Source of the DNA: Thermoplasmata archaeon
Lineage (GTDB): Archaea; Thermoplasmatota; Thermoplasmata; Thermoplasmatales; Thermoplasmataceae
Length of the DNA: 7,674 bases
Direction of reading: 5' to 3'
NCBI GenBank assembly: GCA_021797385.1
Contig: JAJZZW010000090.1
Coordinates: forward strand, 1-7,674
Under the pieces are notes generated by a model, which ran no database searches, had not been told where the DNA came from, and saw nothing but the letters and a program-made list of their open reading frames with translations. Both the position numbers and the translations under genes were made by a program. Numbering within the stretch: position 1 is the stretch's first letter; each line of letters opens with the position of its first letter. Of the stretch, positions 1-5,737 are shown one piece after another.

Positions 1-1327
1 GAAATGAAAATATTACATTGCCTGTTGCGGTATGAACTATATCCACAACAGTATAAAGTGATAATACTGTACCGGCTATCGGTGCACCTATGCTGCTTCC
101 TATGTACCTGAATGTACTGTTCATGGAGGTGGCAAGCCCCATATCACGCGCCTCAACTGAGAGTACTAGAAGGTTGATTATGGAAGCATTCATTATTGCC
201 ATTCCACTTCCTATTATGGCCTCATCTGCAAGTGTTAATGCAAGGCCCGGAGAAGTGGAAAGTAGAAGGAATCCCAATGCCGTTACAAAGGAACCGGCTA
301 TTGCCAGAGGTTTTATGCCAGTTCTTGAAATCAGTTTTCCGGTTACTATGGAGAATACTATCATTCCGGCTGCAAAGGCAACCATAGAGACTCCCGTTTC
401 CAGAATACTGAAGCCGAAGCCATATGGTGCAGGTGTTTCAAACTTATAGGAAAGTGCCTGCATTGAGAGATACATTCCAAGCCCTGACACTGTCAGCGTT
501 ATATTGGCAATCAGCACATTTCTTTTTGAGAGTAGCTTCATATCAAATATTGCCTCTCCTCCCTTACTGTAATAATGCTTCTCATAAATGAACATTGGAA
601 TGAGCAGCACTATTCCCAAAGTAAGCATTGTTAAAAACAGTAGGGAATGCCATCCCCATGAAGAACCCTCGGACATTGACAGCACTATAAGAGCAAGTGG
701 AATTCCCAGTGCTGCTGCACCTACGTAATCTACCTTTACATCCGGTCTCCTGTATTTAGATTCTCTGACCTTCCATATTGTAAGAAGTGCGAGTATGACT
801 ATGAACGGTATTGCCGTATGGTACGTCATCCTCCAGCCATAGTAATCAGATATGAATGAACCCAGTGGAAGGCTGACCGCAAATCCAACTCCGAACATAC
901 CGCTTATAAGTGCCTGTGCTTTGGGTACCATATTTCTTGGAAATTCTTCCCTGACCATGGCCATTCCCAGGGGCATTATTGTAAGACCGATTCCCTGAAC
1001 TGCCCTGGAGATTACCATAAATGTGAAGTCAGGTGAAAAGCCTGTTACCGATACAGCTCCAGCATAGATTAGCATGACTATGGACATCATTTTCTTTTTG
1101 CCATACAGATCCGCAAGTTTGCCTATTATAGGGCTGAGAGCAACACCTGTAAGGAGGTAGGTTGAAAGTACAAGGCTTACCTGATCCACTGTGATATGAA
1201 ATCCTTCCGCTATGGAAGGAAGCGATGGTGTCAGCATTCCCTCCACGTACATTACTGCTACAATTATCATTGCGAATAATACCAGAACGAATCTGGCATA
1301 TTTCTTATCTACCTGCTGTTCCTCCAT
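1..1327 (-). CDS. MFS transporter, DHA2 (14-TM drug:H+ antiporter) family, C-terminus cut by window edge
   Basis: Integral membrane proton-coupled efflux carrier of the major facilitator superfamily, probably exporting drugs or other toxic small molecules. It starts MEEQQVDKKY and 442 residues are visible before the left edge; no stop is reached. Motif A is seen at residues 69-80 (GKLADLYGKKKM), a motif-B-like RAVQGIG at 108-114, and a motif-C-like stretch at about 146-156 leading into GWRMTYH at 164-170, typical of DHA members. The C-terminal part has RYIGSSIGAPIAG at 407-419, a common DHA2 signature. Almost the entire protein is hydrophobic segments with short loops, and the length already exceeds most 12-TM MFS proteins, which favours DHA2. 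The start is backed by AGGTAAT three bases upstream of AAA-ATG positions, a near match to the anti-16S consensus. The 144-bp upstream region has palindromes that could bind a repressor. The exported substrate is unknown. Confidence 0.88.
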   Translation of the reverse strand, partial: MEEQQVDKKYARFVLVLFAMIIVAVMYVEGMLTPSLPSIAEGFHITVDQVSLVLSTYLLTGVALSPIIGKLADLYGKKKMMSIVMLIYAGAVSVTGFSPDFTFMVISRAVQGIGLTIMPLGMAMVREEFPRNMVPKAQALISGMFGVGFAVSLPLGSFISDYYGWRMTYHTAIPFIVILALLTIWKVRESKYRRPDVKVDYVGAAALGIPLALIVLSMSEGSSWGWHSLLFLTMLTLGIVLLIPMFIYEKHYYSKGGEAIFDMKLLSKRNVLIANITLTVSGLGMYLSMQALSYKFETPAPYGFGFSILETGVSMVAFAAGMIVFSIVTGKLISRTGIKPLAIAGSFVTALGFLLLSTSPGLALTLADEAIIGSGMAIMNASIINLLVLSVEARDMGLATSMNSTFRYIGSSIGAPIAGTVLSLYTVVDIVHTATGNVIFSF

Positions 1328-1330
1328 TTT

Positions 1331-1337
1331 ATTACCT
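1331..1337 (-). promoter_or_regulatory. Shine-Dalgarno site of the DHA2 transporter
   Basis: On the minus strand AGGTAAT lies three bases before the ATG at 1327, with its GG 7 bases from the ATG. It matches the archaeal consensus AGGTGAT at six of seven positions. It supports both the start choice and a leadered mRNA, unlike the apparently leaderless genes elsewhere in the window. Confidence 0.55.
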
Positions 1338-1349
1338 TTTATTCAATAA

Positions 1350-1364
1350 CCATACAATGTATGG
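1350..1364. promoter_or_regulatory. Perfect 15-bp palindrome, candidate operator of the DHA2 transporter
   Basis: The sequence reads CCATACA-A-TGTATGG, a perfect 7+1+7 inverted repeat, 22 bases upstream of the transporter start codon. Its GC ends make it less likely to be a by-product of AT richness. Its position between the likely promoter and the start codon suits a repressor site of TetR, MarR or PadR type, which commonly control efflux pumps. No regulator gene is in the window, so the binding protein is unknown. Confidence 0.5.
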
Positions 1365-1386
1365 CAATTTATGTACCATAATTATA

Positions 1387-1416
1387 GTTAAGTATTTAAT
1401 AGTTATCATACTTAAC
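1387..1416. repeat. 9-bp perfect inverted repeat with 12-bp spacer in the DHA2 transporter upstream region
   Basis: GTTAAGTAT (1387-1395) and ATACTTAAC (1408-1416) are exact reverse complements separated by 12 bases. Arm centres are 21 bp apart, two helical turns, so both half sites would face the same side of the DNA. On the minus strand the spacer and proximal arm contain the TATA-like ATTAAATAC, so the element probably overlaps the core promoter. It could be a second operator. A hairpin role is less likely because the loop is long and the stem AT-rich. Confidence 0.45.
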
Positions 1417-1439
1417 AGTTTATTTGTAAAGTATATTAT

Positions 1440-1462
1440 AAAACACATAAAATTGGAAAAAA
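1440..1462 (-). terminator. T-tract terminator candidate after the pdxA gene
   Basis: Read on the minus strand, a run of six T lies about 10 bases beyond the pdxA stop and is followed by two runs of four T within about 23 bases. Archaeal intrinsic terminators are T-rich tracts without an obligatory hairpin, so this fits the 3' end of the kinase-pdxA operon. The region is AT-rich overall, so this is only suggestive. Confidence 0.35.
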
Positions 1463-1471
1463 TGCAAATGC

Positions 1472-2437
1472 CTAAAACTTCAATATTTTAAATCTTTTTT
1501 TGTATCCTGTTGCATATTTGGAAGCTGTCATGATAGCAACTTTCATGCTTACATAATCAGCCATATTTTTTCCGGATATGTCAAATGCAGTTCCATGATC
1601 CACAGATGTCCTCAGAAATGGAAGACCTATGTTCATACTCACTGTATTCTTAAAATCATATGTCTTTGCTGCGATATGTCCCTGATCATGGTAGAGGGAT
1701 AAAACAACATCATACCTACCACTGGAAGCCTGATAAAATACTGAATCGGCAGGAACTGGGCCATAAACTTTCATTGTTTCTTTTGCCATCTCCACTGCAG
1801 GAATGATCTCATCTATTTCTTCACGTCCGAACATTCCTGATTCTCCAGCGTGGGGATTTAGGGCAGCAACAGCAATCTCTGGATCAGGAAAACCAAGAAG
1901 TTTCATGCTCCGATACGTATCCACGATTGCACTGTAAATATTATCCTTTTTTACCAATTTCACCGCATCGGATAATGATACATGCTTTGATAGAAATGTA
2001 ATCCTGAGTTTTTTTACCTCGAAGAGTGTAGTAATAAATTTAGAATTTGTAAGACCTTTCAGCATTGATGTATGATCTATATACTGTGAACCGGCCTTTA
2101 TAATAGCTTCCTTGTTTATTGGGGCAGTTGCAATGGCATCTATCCTACCTGCCATGGCAAATTCAACTGCGTTCCGTATACTGTCATAGGCTACCTTGCC
2201 TGACTGTGCAGTTACCTTCCCATGGCATATTTTTTCTCCGGTCCCTGTGTTTATAAAATCTATATTTTTGATGCCGTTCATTGTCAGTTTGCACTGGCTT
2301 AAAGTATCATTAAAATTATCCCTGTCACCGAAGAGCGTAATCTTAAATTTTCTGTTCTTAAATGAATTGATCGATTTTGCAACAATTTCGGGTCCGATTC
2401 CTGCAGGGTCTCCCAGGGTAATTCCTATATTGAGCAT
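1472..2437 (-). CDS. pdxA: PdxA-family dehydrogenase, probably a PdxA2-type 4-phospho-threonate/erythronate dehydrogenase
   Basis: NAD-dependent, divalent-metal oxidative decarboxylase of the PdxA family, cytosolic, 321 aa as usual for the family. Family motifs are intact: GDPAGIGPE at 9-17, TAPINKE at 104-110, substrate-binding HT at 122-123, metal ligands His152 (KHVSL), His196 (NPHAGE) and His250 (YHDQG), and RTSVDHGTAFD near 276-286. These correspond by motif to E. coli PdxA His136/Thr137 and metal ligands His166, His211 and His266. Databases would call it 4-hydroxythreonine-4-phosphate dehydrogenase (vitamin B6), but archaea generally make PLP by PdxS/PdxT. Its position 29 bp after a DUF1537 kinase pair argues for the PdxA2 role: oxidising a 4-phospho-C4 acid to dihydroxyacetone phosphate and CO2. 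It has no Shine-Dalgarno site and a TATA-like box sits 25 bp upstream, so it may also be expressed from its own leaderless promoter. The exact substrate stereochemistry is not readable. Confidence 0.9.
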   Translation of the reverse strand: MLNIGITLGDPAGIGPEIVAKSINSFKNRKFKITLFGDRDNFNDTLSQCKLTMNGIKNIDFINTGTGEKICHGKVTAQSGKVAYDSIRNAVEFAMAGRIDAIATAPINKEAIIKAGSQYIDHTSMLKGLTNSKFITTLFEVKKLRITFLSKHVSLSDAVKLVKKDNIYSAIVDTYRSMKLLGFPDPEIAVAALNPHAGESGMFGREEIDEIIPAVEMAKETMKVYGPVPADSVFYQASSGRYDVVLSLYHDQGHIAAKTYDFKNTVSMNIGLPFLRTSVDHGTAFDISGKNMADYVSMKVAIMTASKYATGYKKRFKILKF

Positions 2438-2457
2438 GGATAGTAATTTTTATCATG

Positions 2458-2467
2458 TATAAATAAT
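2458..2467 (-). promoter_or_regulatory. TATA-like box, possible internal leaderless promoter of pdxA
   Basis: On the minus strand ATTATTTATA is centred about 25 nt upstream of the pdxA ATG, the usual archaeal TATA-to-start spacing, and it touches the stop codon of the preceding kinase gene. The absence of a Shine-Dalgarno site before pdxA fits a leaderless transcript starting at or near the ATG. Chance in AT-rich DNA remains possible. Confidence 0.4.
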
Positions 2468-2883
2468 TAGGAGTCAGCCTGTGGCAAATGAAAATTATTT
2501 CTGGCATATTTTATGATTGTTTCGTATATATCAATATCTCCAATGCTACCGCCTTTAATTACATACTTCTTGCTATCAAACAACCCGCCTTTGATAATTC
2601 CCGTGGAAATTAATGGCATTATCTGCTTGCCACTCAGAAGATAATGGAATCCTGACATATCCAATAATGAATATGCAGTTTCCCCGCCGCTAATTATCAA
2701 AATATCCGAGGGAATCAGGTTATGTAAAAATTCCTTCTCTGTGATTTTACTAAAATTTTCTTCTCCCAGATAGTAAAGCTTTAAGTCATTACTTTTAATT
2801 TCATTATTTTCTATTTTATCCTGCATATATGCTATCTGTTTTCCTGTAATTTCTGTATTGCTTCCCACCACTATGGAAATCAT
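2467..2883 (-). CDS. DUF1537 four-carbon acid sugar kinase, separate C-terminal nucleotide-binding subunit
   Basis: This 138-aa protein corresponds to only the C-terminal nucleotide-binding domain (NBD_C) of four-carbon acid sugar kinases, which normally follows the DUF1537 substrate-binding domain in one chain of roughly 400-480 aa. It begins like that domain (VVGS at 5-8, then a Gln at 16), has the ATP-binding-type SGGETA at 65-70 (family TGGDTA), and KGGSIGDID at 110-118, matching the family K-x-G-g-f-G-d signature. The start ATG lies inside the upstream gene and overlaps its stop as ATGA, with a strong Shine-Dalgarno site, so translation is probably coupled and subunits made in equal amounts. 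It should pair with the product of the upstream gene to transfer phosphate from ATP to a C4 sugar acid. Domain assignment is from motifs; heteromer formation is inferred. Confidence 0.8.
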   Translation of the reverse strand: MISIVVGSNTEITGKQIAYMQDKIENNEIKSNDLKLYYLGEENFSKITEKEFLHNLIPSDILIISGGETAYSLLDMSGFHYLLSGKQIMPLISTGIIKGGLFDSKKYVIKGGSIGDIDIYETIIKYARNNFHLPQADS

Positions 2884-3407
2884 TGAATCATCTCCAGATA
2901 TGTTGAAATGAGTGGTCCGGGGTCAACCGGGATTAAATTACCGGAAAGACAATGTTTTGCTATATCTTTCAAATCATCGTGGGTTTTTGAATCGAATATA
3001 TACGTTCTATTTCTGGCAATCTCCGGTATACATTTATTCAGATTATGCCTGCTTTTCCGGTAAATAGTATAATTATTAGAAGTGTATCTTCCGTAATCTG
3101 GAATAGTATCAGTCAGGGCAATATCATTATATCTTGAAATGAATTCAATAAATTCTTTAGTGCTTCCACGTAGAAGCGTATCTATCCTGGTCAATATGTT
3201 GTACTCAGGAAATTTTTTCCTCACAATTTCCAGTTTTCCAATAATTCCGGTAATGTTTCGCGTTTCTAGATCAAGCGATATTATTTTATATTTTTGCACA
3301 GATACATATTCAATTTTGTTAAAAGGAATTACCGGTATACCTGAACCCAACATTGAGGCCATTCCTGCAGCCCCGCTCAGATCGTCAGAAATGATTATGT
3401 AATCCAT
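2880..3407 (-). CDS. DUF1537 four-carbon acid sugar kinase, separate N-terminal substrate-binding subunit
   Basis: This 175-aa protein matches the N-terminal DUF1537 domain, which binds the sugar acid in threonate/erythronate kinases. Seen motifs are SDDLSGAAGMA at 7-17 (family ADDLTGA.D), DLETR at 46-50 (family D.dSR), TRIDTLLRG at 73-81 (family K.DStLRGn) and a GR-containing loop at about 106-107 (family P..GR). It ends shortly after VDPGPL (161-166), just where the nucleotide domain would start in a one-chain kinase. It is shorter than a usual N-domain: the stretch between the GR loop and the TYIFDSKTHDDL strand is compressed. It is first in the minus-strand operon (N subunit, C subunit, pdxA) and divergent from an MFS transporter. 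No Shine-Dalgarno site precedes the ATG; AT-rich TATA-like sequence lies 20-40 bp upstream, so it may be leaderless. The family call is solid; the substrate is not known. Confidence 0.8.
   Translation of the reverse strand: MDYIIISDDLSGAAGMASMLGSGIPVIPFNKIEYVSVQKYKIISLDLETRNITGIIGKLEIVRKKFPEYNILTRIDTLLRGSTKEFIEFISRYNDIALTDTIPDYGRYTSNNYTIYRKSRHNLNKCIPEIARNRTYIFDSKTHDDLKDIAKHCLSGNLIPVDPGPLISTYLEMIQ
2887..2895 (-). promoter_or_regulatory. Shine-Dalgarno site of the kinase C-terminal subunit gene
   Basis: GGAGATGAT on the minus strand ends three bases before the ATG at 2883 and matches eight of nine bases of GGAGGTGAT. It lies within the last codons of the upstream N-domain gene. Together with the ATGA overlap it shows the downstream reading frame is a genuine separately initiated gene rather than the tail of a frameshifted one. 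Confidence 0.65.
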
Positions 3408-3424
3408 AACTGACGATGAGAATC

Positions 3425-3449
3425 TCTATAATAATATTTATTATAAAAA
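3425..3449 (-). promoter_or_regulatory. Promoter region of the kinase-pdxA operon (TATA-like elements)
   Basis: Two overlapping TATA-like elements read on the minus strand: TTTTTATA at 3442-3449, which would give a leader of about 13 nt, and TATTATTATA near 3427-3436, centred about 25 nt from the ATG, which would give a leaderless mRNA. With no Shine-Dalgarno site before the ATG, the second is slightly preferred. Which one is used cannot be settled by eye. Confidence 0.45.
3427..3445. promoter_or_regulatory. 19-bp AT-only palindrome overlapping the kinase operon promoter
   Basis: TATAATAA-TAT-TTATTATA is a perfect 8+3+8 inverted repeat. It overlaps the TATA-like elements of the kinase operon, so a protein bound here would block transcription factor access. 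It contains only A and T, which raises the odds of chance symmetry. Confidence 0.3.
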
Positions 3450-3459
3450 GTCTAGATTA

Positions 3460-3476
3460 ATCAATATTATATTGAT
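3460..3476. promoter_or_regulatory. 17-bp perfect palindrome in the divergent intergenic region, candidate operator
   Basis: ATCAATAT-T-ATATTGAT is a perfect 8+1+8 inverted repeat upstream of the kinase operon TATA elements. Its centre is 32 bp from the centre of the neighbouring AT palindrome, close to three helical turns. The rest of the 230-bp intergenic region (3408-3637) shows only the promoters at either end; I see no gene or RNA in it. Confidence 0.4.
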
Positions 3477-3606
3477 ACGTATTCCAACTTGAAATCATTA
3501 AGTTCATAGGGTTGCATTGACGAACAAGCCATATTATAAATAATTGTCAAATTACACTCATAAAGATGGACTTATCCACCAAAAATTCAAATAAACAGCA
3601 TCTAAA

Positions 3607-3614
3607 TTTATATA
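3607..3614 (+). promoter_or_regulatory. TATA box of the metabolite MFS transporter gene
   Basis: TTTATATA is a near-ideal archaeal TATA box, centred about 27 nt upstream of the ATG at 3638. No good Shine-Dalgarno site is present between them, so the mRNA is probably leaderless or has one or two leader bases. This is the clearest core promoter in the window. Confidence 0.65.
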
Positions 3615-3637
3615 CACTATAATGGTAATCATTCATA

Positions 3638-4936
3638 ATGAATAGTGAAAAAGGCAAACTTCTAACTTTTAGGTGGACAACAACTGATACATGGGCATTT
3701 ATTTCTTTCTCCATGGGTATGTTTCTAGAATCCTATATATTTGGAATGGCTTCAATAGCAACAACATGGGTTTCCATTCCCCCGGATTACACTGCTATAC
3801 TGCTATCATGGTCTCCAATATGGCTTATTATCGGAATAGCCGTTGCCGGTCCTGTATCCGATAGAATAGGAAGAAAGGATGTATTTTATATTACCATGGC
3901 AATGTATGGTTTCGGGGCTATAGGAATTACGCTGAGTTACTCATTTTATTTAATTTTAATATTTCTGGCTATCCTGCTTTTTGCATCCGGAGGTGAAATG
4001 AATACTATTATGGCACTGTCGCAGGAGATTATGCCCAGGCAGCACAGAAGTTCAACCATGCTATTAGAGCTTAATTTCATACCTCTTGGTGGGCTTGTAC
4101 TGGCAGGAGTTGCATTCTCAACCGCATACAGTTCAATATTCTTCCAGAGACTCATGATTGCAGGAACAATTGTTATTGTACTTGTGGTTTTGATTGCTTC
4201 AAGACGCTACCTTCCTGAAAGCTTCCTCTGGCTCGCCAGTAAGGGAAAAGAGAAGCAGGCAAAGGATGATGCAATAAAATATTATGGGGAAGATAGGTTT
4301 ACCGAGAGCAGTGAAAAAGTTTCAAAAAAATCAGAAATGGAAAAACTTGATAAAACAAACCATTTCTGGCTTAAGTTCTTTGCAACACTGACCACCGCCT
4401 TTGCCGGTACAACAGGCTTCGGCCTCATAGCATATGAGCTTGGTCCTATCATATTTCCAAGTTTAACCGATTTGATCCTACTTGTGTCCAGTGTAGCGGC
4501 ATTTGTTGTTGGTTTTATTGGACTTTTCGGGGAAAGAATAAGCAGAAAAAAGATGTTGCTTTATGGAAATGTGGGTGCACTGATTCTAACACTGATAACA
4601 TACGAAACCATAGGAACATGGTCTAAATACCTTACAATATTCTGGGTTCTGGTTATAGCACTGAATGCCTTTGTTCAGCTAGGATACCTCGCTGAGGATA
4701 CACTGAAATCAGAGGTATGGGCAACAAAATCCAGAGGATCGCTAACCGCACTTGTGCGTTTCCTTGGAATTGGCCTTTACATACCTACAATATATATTAC
4801 ATATACATATACTCTAAATCAATATATGCTATTCAATATATTTGTCTGGGTTGTAGGTTCAGCAGGGGCAATAACATGGTATATACTGGGAAAGGAGACA
4901 GGTATGGGTATACCTGTGGAAAATGCAGACTGGTAA
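3638..4936 (+). CDS. MFS transporter, sugar porter / metabolite:H+ symporter type
   Basis: A 432-aa, probably 12-TM proton-coupled importer in the cytoplasmic membrane. Motif A lies between TM2 and TM3 at 71-82 (GPVSDRIGRKDV) and its second-half copy at 295-306 (GLFGERISRKKM). An E120 plus EIMPRQHR at 130-137 follows TM4, PES at 193-195 follows TM6, and EVWATKSRGS at 359-368 is the second-half E-x-x-P-t-x-x-R-g-like signature. This set is typical of sugar porter and metabolite:H+ symporter families rather than drug efflux. A charged cytosolic loop spans about 202-241. The gene is divergent from the DUF1537 kinase-pdxA operon across 230 bp with shared candidate operators, making it the likely importer of the sugar acid that operon degrades. 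That role is inferred from position; the racemase gene downstream (73 bp) leaves an amino-acid-type substrate possible. Confidence 0.88.
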   Translation: MNSEKGKLLTFRWTTTDTWAFISFSMGMFLESYIFGMASIATTWVSIPPDYTAILLSWSPIWLIIGIAVAGPVSDRIGRKDVFYITMAMYGFGAIGITLSYSFYLILIFLAILLFASGGEMNTIMALSQEIMPRQHRSSTMLLELNFIPLGGLVLAGVAFSTAYSSIFFQRLMIAGTIVIVLVVLIASRRYLPESFLWLASKGKEKQAKDDAIKYYGEDRFTESSEKVSKKSEMEKLDKTNHFWLKFFATLTTAFAGTTGFGLIAYELGPIIFPSLTDLILLVSSVAAFVVGFIGLFGERISRKKMLLYGNVGALILTLITYETIGTWSKYLTIFWVLVIALNAFVQLGYLAEDTLKSEVWATKSRGSLTALVRFLGIGLYIPTIYITYTYTLNQYMLFNIFVWVVGSAGAITWYILGKETGMGIPVENADW

Positions 4937-4979
4937 CATATCAATTATAATTTATTTTCAGGTAAAAGCATTAACAAAT

Positions 4980-4990
4980 ATTATATTATA
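4980..4990 (+). promoter_or_regulatory. TATA-like box of the racemase gene
   Basis: The AT run around TATATTAT is centred about 25 nt upstream of the ATG at 5010, in the 73-bp gap after the transporter gene. A GGAG occurs only three bases before that ATG, too close to work well as a Shine-Dalgarno site, so a leaderless start is plausible. Confidence 0.4.
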
Positions 4991-5009
4991 TTTCATGTAT
5001 ATGGAGAGT

Positions 5010-5717
5010 ATGGATATAAAAGTTGGAATAATAGGGGGGATGGGACCAAAGGCTACAAATCAGTTCCTTGACCGTCTAACTGACCTGACTGAGGCAGAAA
5101 AAGATCAGGATCACGTTAGATATATTCTTTACAATGATCCGGAAATACCTAATCGCATAGACGCATATTTTCATGATGGCGCAAGCCCTGTTAATGCCAT
5201 CAATGCTGGTATTGAGTTTATGGAAAAAAACGGCATAGAAACAGTTGGAATCCCCTGTAATACAGTTCATATATGGTTTGATCAGTTCCACAGCAGGATA
5301 AATGTGCTTAATATGATTGATCTGACCCTGGCAGCAATTCTGGAATCGGGTTATGAAAAACCCGGGATACTTGCAACAAATGCTACAATTGAATCTGGTC
5401 TGTATATCAGAGACCTTAGAAAGGCAGGTATAGATCCCGTTATACCTGAAAATGAGGATAATGTTATGAAGGCTGTACAGGAGGTAAAACTGGGAAATAT
5501 TTCAAGGGGAAAATCCTTGCTGTTACCTGTTGTACGGGAACTTGAAAATGCCGGCGTTGACTCACTTATAATGGCATGCACTGAGATTCCAGTAATTCTT
5601 GATAGCAATGACACATTATTACCATTGATTGATTCAGATCGTTTACTTGCTGAAAAATTGATCACTGCTGCAGGAAAAAAGGTTAAGAGTAGCGGTAAAA
5701 CAGGAAAGTTTTTTTAA
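5010..5717 (+). CDS. Aspartate/glutamate racemase family protein
   Basis: PLP-independent amino acid racemase using two cysteines as acid-base pair; cytosolic, 235 aa, the usual family size. It opens with VGIIGGMGP (5-13), the family hallmark. PNRID is at 48-52, the first catalytic cysteine is Cys83 in PCNTVH, the second is Cys190 in ACTEIP, matching the Cys pair of archaeal aspartate racemase. Two longer in-frame starts exist (ATG at 4995 and 5001, and a further one at 4923 inside the transporter gene), but their extra residues look like translated AT-rich spacer, whereas the 5010 start aligns with the family and sits 25 nt after a TATA-like box. It follows the transporter by 73 bp and precedes the PLP lyase-like gene by 20 bp, probably in one transcription unit. 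Aspartate is the likeliest substrate, but this family also has broad-specificity members. Confidence 0.88.
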   Translation: MDIKVGIIGGMGPKATNQFLDRLTDLTEAEKDQDHVRYILYNDPEIPNRIDAYFHDGASPVNAINAGIEFMEKNGIETVGIPCNTVHIWFDQFHSRINVLNMIDLTLAAILESGYEKPGILATNATIESGLYIRDLRKAGIDPVIPENEDNVMKAVQEVKLGNISRGKSLLLPVVRELENAGVDSLIMACTEIPVILDSNDTLLPLIDSDRLLAEKLITAAGKKVKSSGKTGKFF

Positions 5718-5737
5718 GTATCAGAAAATATTACCTT

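Noticed and set aside
90..449. Plus-strand 119-codon frame opposite the DHA2 transporter
   Set aside because: It is antisense to a strongly supported membrane protein gene and shows no recognisable motif.
1225..1491. Plus-strand 88-codon reading frame over the pump upstream region
   Set aside because: It overlaps the ends of two well-supported minus-strand genes, its product looks like translated AT-rich DNA, and it would cover the palindromic promoter region.
1472..2437. pdxA as part of vitamin B6 synthesis
   Set aside because: No other B6 gene is near, archaea normally use PdxS/PdxT, and the direct neighbours are the two halves of a sugar-acid kinase.
2877..2895. Kinase split as a sequencing frameshift or programmed frameshift of one gene
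   Set aside because: The junction is a clean ATGA overlap with a strong Shine-Dalgarno site in front of the second ATG, the break falls exactly at the domain boundary, and no slippery run of bases is present. It is still worth confirming in relatives.
3408..3637. Small RNA or riboswitch in the divergent intergenic region
   Set aside because: Apart from AT-rich palindromes and promoters I see no GC-containing stems or known aptamer pattern.
4923..5009. Longer start of the racemase gene reaching into the transporter gene
   Set aside because: The extra 29 residues are translated AT-rich spacer without family similarity; the protein hallmark begins right after the ATG at 5010.
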